The notes under the pieces are model-generated. The model was not told the DNA's origin. It ran no database searches and saw nothing but the letters and a program-made list of their open reading frames with translations. 64,000 nt of DNA. Origin: Chondrus crispus (Eukaryota; Rhodophyta; Florideophyceae; Gigartinales; Gigartinaceae). Shown here one piece after another: positions 62,887 through 64,000 of this stretch. A program made the position numbers and the translations under genes. The stretch covers positions 20,633 through 84,632 of the forward strand of contig NW_005179220.1 of assembly GCF_000350225.1 (NCBI RefSeq), written 5' to 3'. How positions within the stretch are numbered: the first letter of the stretch is position 1; each line of letters opens with the position of its first letter.

Positions 62887-64000
62887 ATGGACAATTCAAG
62901 GAACAATGACCCTTTGGAACACATTCCTCCCCCGAACCCACTACTGGCATCAATTAATCGTTTGGTCGGTCGCTCAGACGAGCAGCATGCTTTAATCGAT
63001 GGCATGCGGCACTTGCTGGAATCAGAATTTTCATCAGTTGCCGAAGCAAAATGCAGCGCACTGGAACTTTTACCACTCCCAATTGTTTTGTCCAGCAGTG
63101 TCCTCAAGTCTCCAATCATTTTTCAAATCCTCCGCCAAGTACTGCGAAAAATTGGAATAACCGTTGAGCAAAAGCATGGACTCCTCGTTTCACAAGCGGT
63201 TTCTGAAGCGCTGTATCGCGATGACGTCAGTATGATTCGCACTGCTCGTGAAGAAATCAAATGCTTCAAGAGCTGCAGGAGCGGTGAAGCACCAGCCATG
63301 TCAAATGTGAACCCAAGTTTAGTTGCAAGCGATAGAGTGGTTGGTAACAAATTTTCTGCTCACAACGAACAGATGGCTTCTTCCAGGAATGTCGATTCAA
63401 CGTCACGACATTTTTCCGAAAACAGAAGGTTCAGCGGTATATTAGGAAATTCGCCTAGTCTGCCAGAAACCCAAAAGGCGTATCTTACATATTGTGAACA
63501 GAAAACTTTCCCTCGTGCAGATCGTGTTAAATTGGTATCCTTAATTTTAAAGGGACCGGCTCTCGGATTCTGGGAAGAGCACATACAGCCTGACCCACAA
63601 ATCACTCAAGTGGCATCAGTGTTCAGCATGCTTGAAAAGCAATTCGATTCGCCAGCACATCAACGCCAAATTGAGGCAATGACTGTAAGTATGAACATAG
63701 AAGATATACGAAGGAAAGAGTCATGCTCGCGCGTAGCTGCTTTAGGTACACTCTATCATGAGATCAGTCGTCTGAACGAACAGTTCCCGAAGGAAAAAAG
63801 AGGCGAAGTTTTCAAAATTAATACACTTATGAAGATTGTAGACCGATATGTGTGGTCTCGCTCAGCGGAGGAGGACGTCATGCAAGGGAAACTTAAGTAC
63901 CAAGACTTATACACTAAGCTCTCAGCATCTCTGGTTATTTGGGAAAACGAAGTAAGGCGTGGAGGCAATGACCCTGAGTCATTTGACGATTTTCGAACGG
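62887..64000 (+). CDS. gag: Copia D gag, partial, continues past the right edge
   Basis: Open from ATG 62887 (MDNSRNNDPLEHIPPPNPLL) to the window end, 371 codons, without a stop. N-terminal domain: SSSVLKSPIIFQILRQVLRK, EQKHGLLVSQAVSEALYRDD, paralleling copia C's RQIFRAIRKVIE...NKVIEALYSD. Capsid core: YLTYCEQKTFPRADRVKLVS, LILKGPALGFWEEHI, VFSMLEKQFDSPAHQRQIEA, RVAALGTLYHEISRLNEQFP. The knuckle and pol lie outside. No damage is visible, so this may be the start of a complete element; its 5' LTR should lie upstream but cannot be delimited without the 3' partner. Confidence 0.72.
   Translation, partial: MDNSRNNDPLEHIPPPNPLLASINRLVGRSDEQHALIDGMRHLLESEFSSVAEAKCSALELLPLPIVLSSSVLKSPIIFQILRQVLRKIGITVEQKHGLLVSQAVSEALYRDDVSMIRTAREEIKCFKSCRSGEAPAMSNVNPSLVASDRVVGNKFSAHNEQMASSRNVDSTSRHFSENRRFSGILGNSPSLPETQKAYLTYCEQKTFPRADRVKLVSLILKGPALGFWEEHIQPDPQITQVASVFSMLEKQFDSPAHQRQIEAMTVSMNIEDIRRKESCSRVAALGTLYHEISRLNEQFPKEKRGEVFKINTLMKIVDRYVWSRSAEEDVMQGKLKYQDLYTKLSASLVIWENEVRRGGNDPESFDDFRT

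Overview
This is eukaryotic DNA made almost entirely of transposable elements. There is no operon-like gene packing, ribosome binding site or CRISPR array. LTR retrotransposons of both Ty1/copia and Ty3/gypsy (chromovirus) type, TA-flanked Tc1/mariner-like elements and a PIF/Harbinger-like transposase fill about two thirds of the window. The two best host-type genes are short, intron-free, TATA-box genes for secreted Cys-rich, Ser/Thr/Pro-rich proteins. This fits a compact but TE-rich algal genome. A florideophyte red alga such as a Chondrus relative is my inference from general knowledge; nothing in the sequence proves it.

Layout: 1-1191 is the decayed end of a copia element (minus strand) that runs off the left edge. 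2402-3070 (minus) is the first Cys-rich secreted protein gene. 5606-6304 is a pogo-like deletion derivative, followed by a dispersed repeat (R1). 7.7-9.1 kb holds a gag-like fragment facing an orphan 286-residue ORF. 9867-30210 is a three-level nest: copia A (449/446-bp LTRs, TSD CAGAG) carries a 13.5-kb chromovirus (gypsy B, 701/699-bp LTRs, TSD ACAAG), which itself carries a 1020-bp solo LTR (TSD CCACC) inside pol. Copia A landed in a second copy of R1. 30496-31411 is a second pogo-like derivative and 31754-32346 a MITE. 34572-41502 is a second complete copia (copia B, TSD CCCGG). 42055-42671 is an inverted copy of the MITE and 43071-43245 a foldback element. 49019-49558 is the second Cys-rich protein gene, a paralogue of the first. 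51075-52348 is a dead PIF/Harbinger transposase. 53119-58430 is a complete minus-strand chromovirus (gypsy G2, TSD AACAG). 58925-59326 is a copia RNase H scrap, 59785-62375 a decayed third copia (copia C), and 62887 to the end the open gag of a related fourth copia (copia D).

How it works together: all five gag-pol junctions that can be read have pol in the -1 frame, starting at the gag stop. Each has a slippery run at or one codon before that stop: G_GAT_TTT in the three copia elements, G_GAA_AAC in gypsy G2 and G_AAA_AAA in gypsy B. A shared -1 ribosomal frameshifting strategy is therefore the strongest candidate for an undescribed mechanism here, and it would be unusual for Ty1/copia elements. 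Two further candidates are an extra upstream ORF with two C2H2 fingers in both complete copia elements, and a long antisense ORF between pol and the 3' LTR of gypsy B, in a module bounded by a duplicated pol-end/polypurine motif. LTR divergence, estimated by eye, orders the insertions: copia A (about 5%) is oldest, then G2 (about 2.5%), copia B (about 1% outside a swapped block), gypsy B (about 0.7%), and the solo LTR later than gypsy B.
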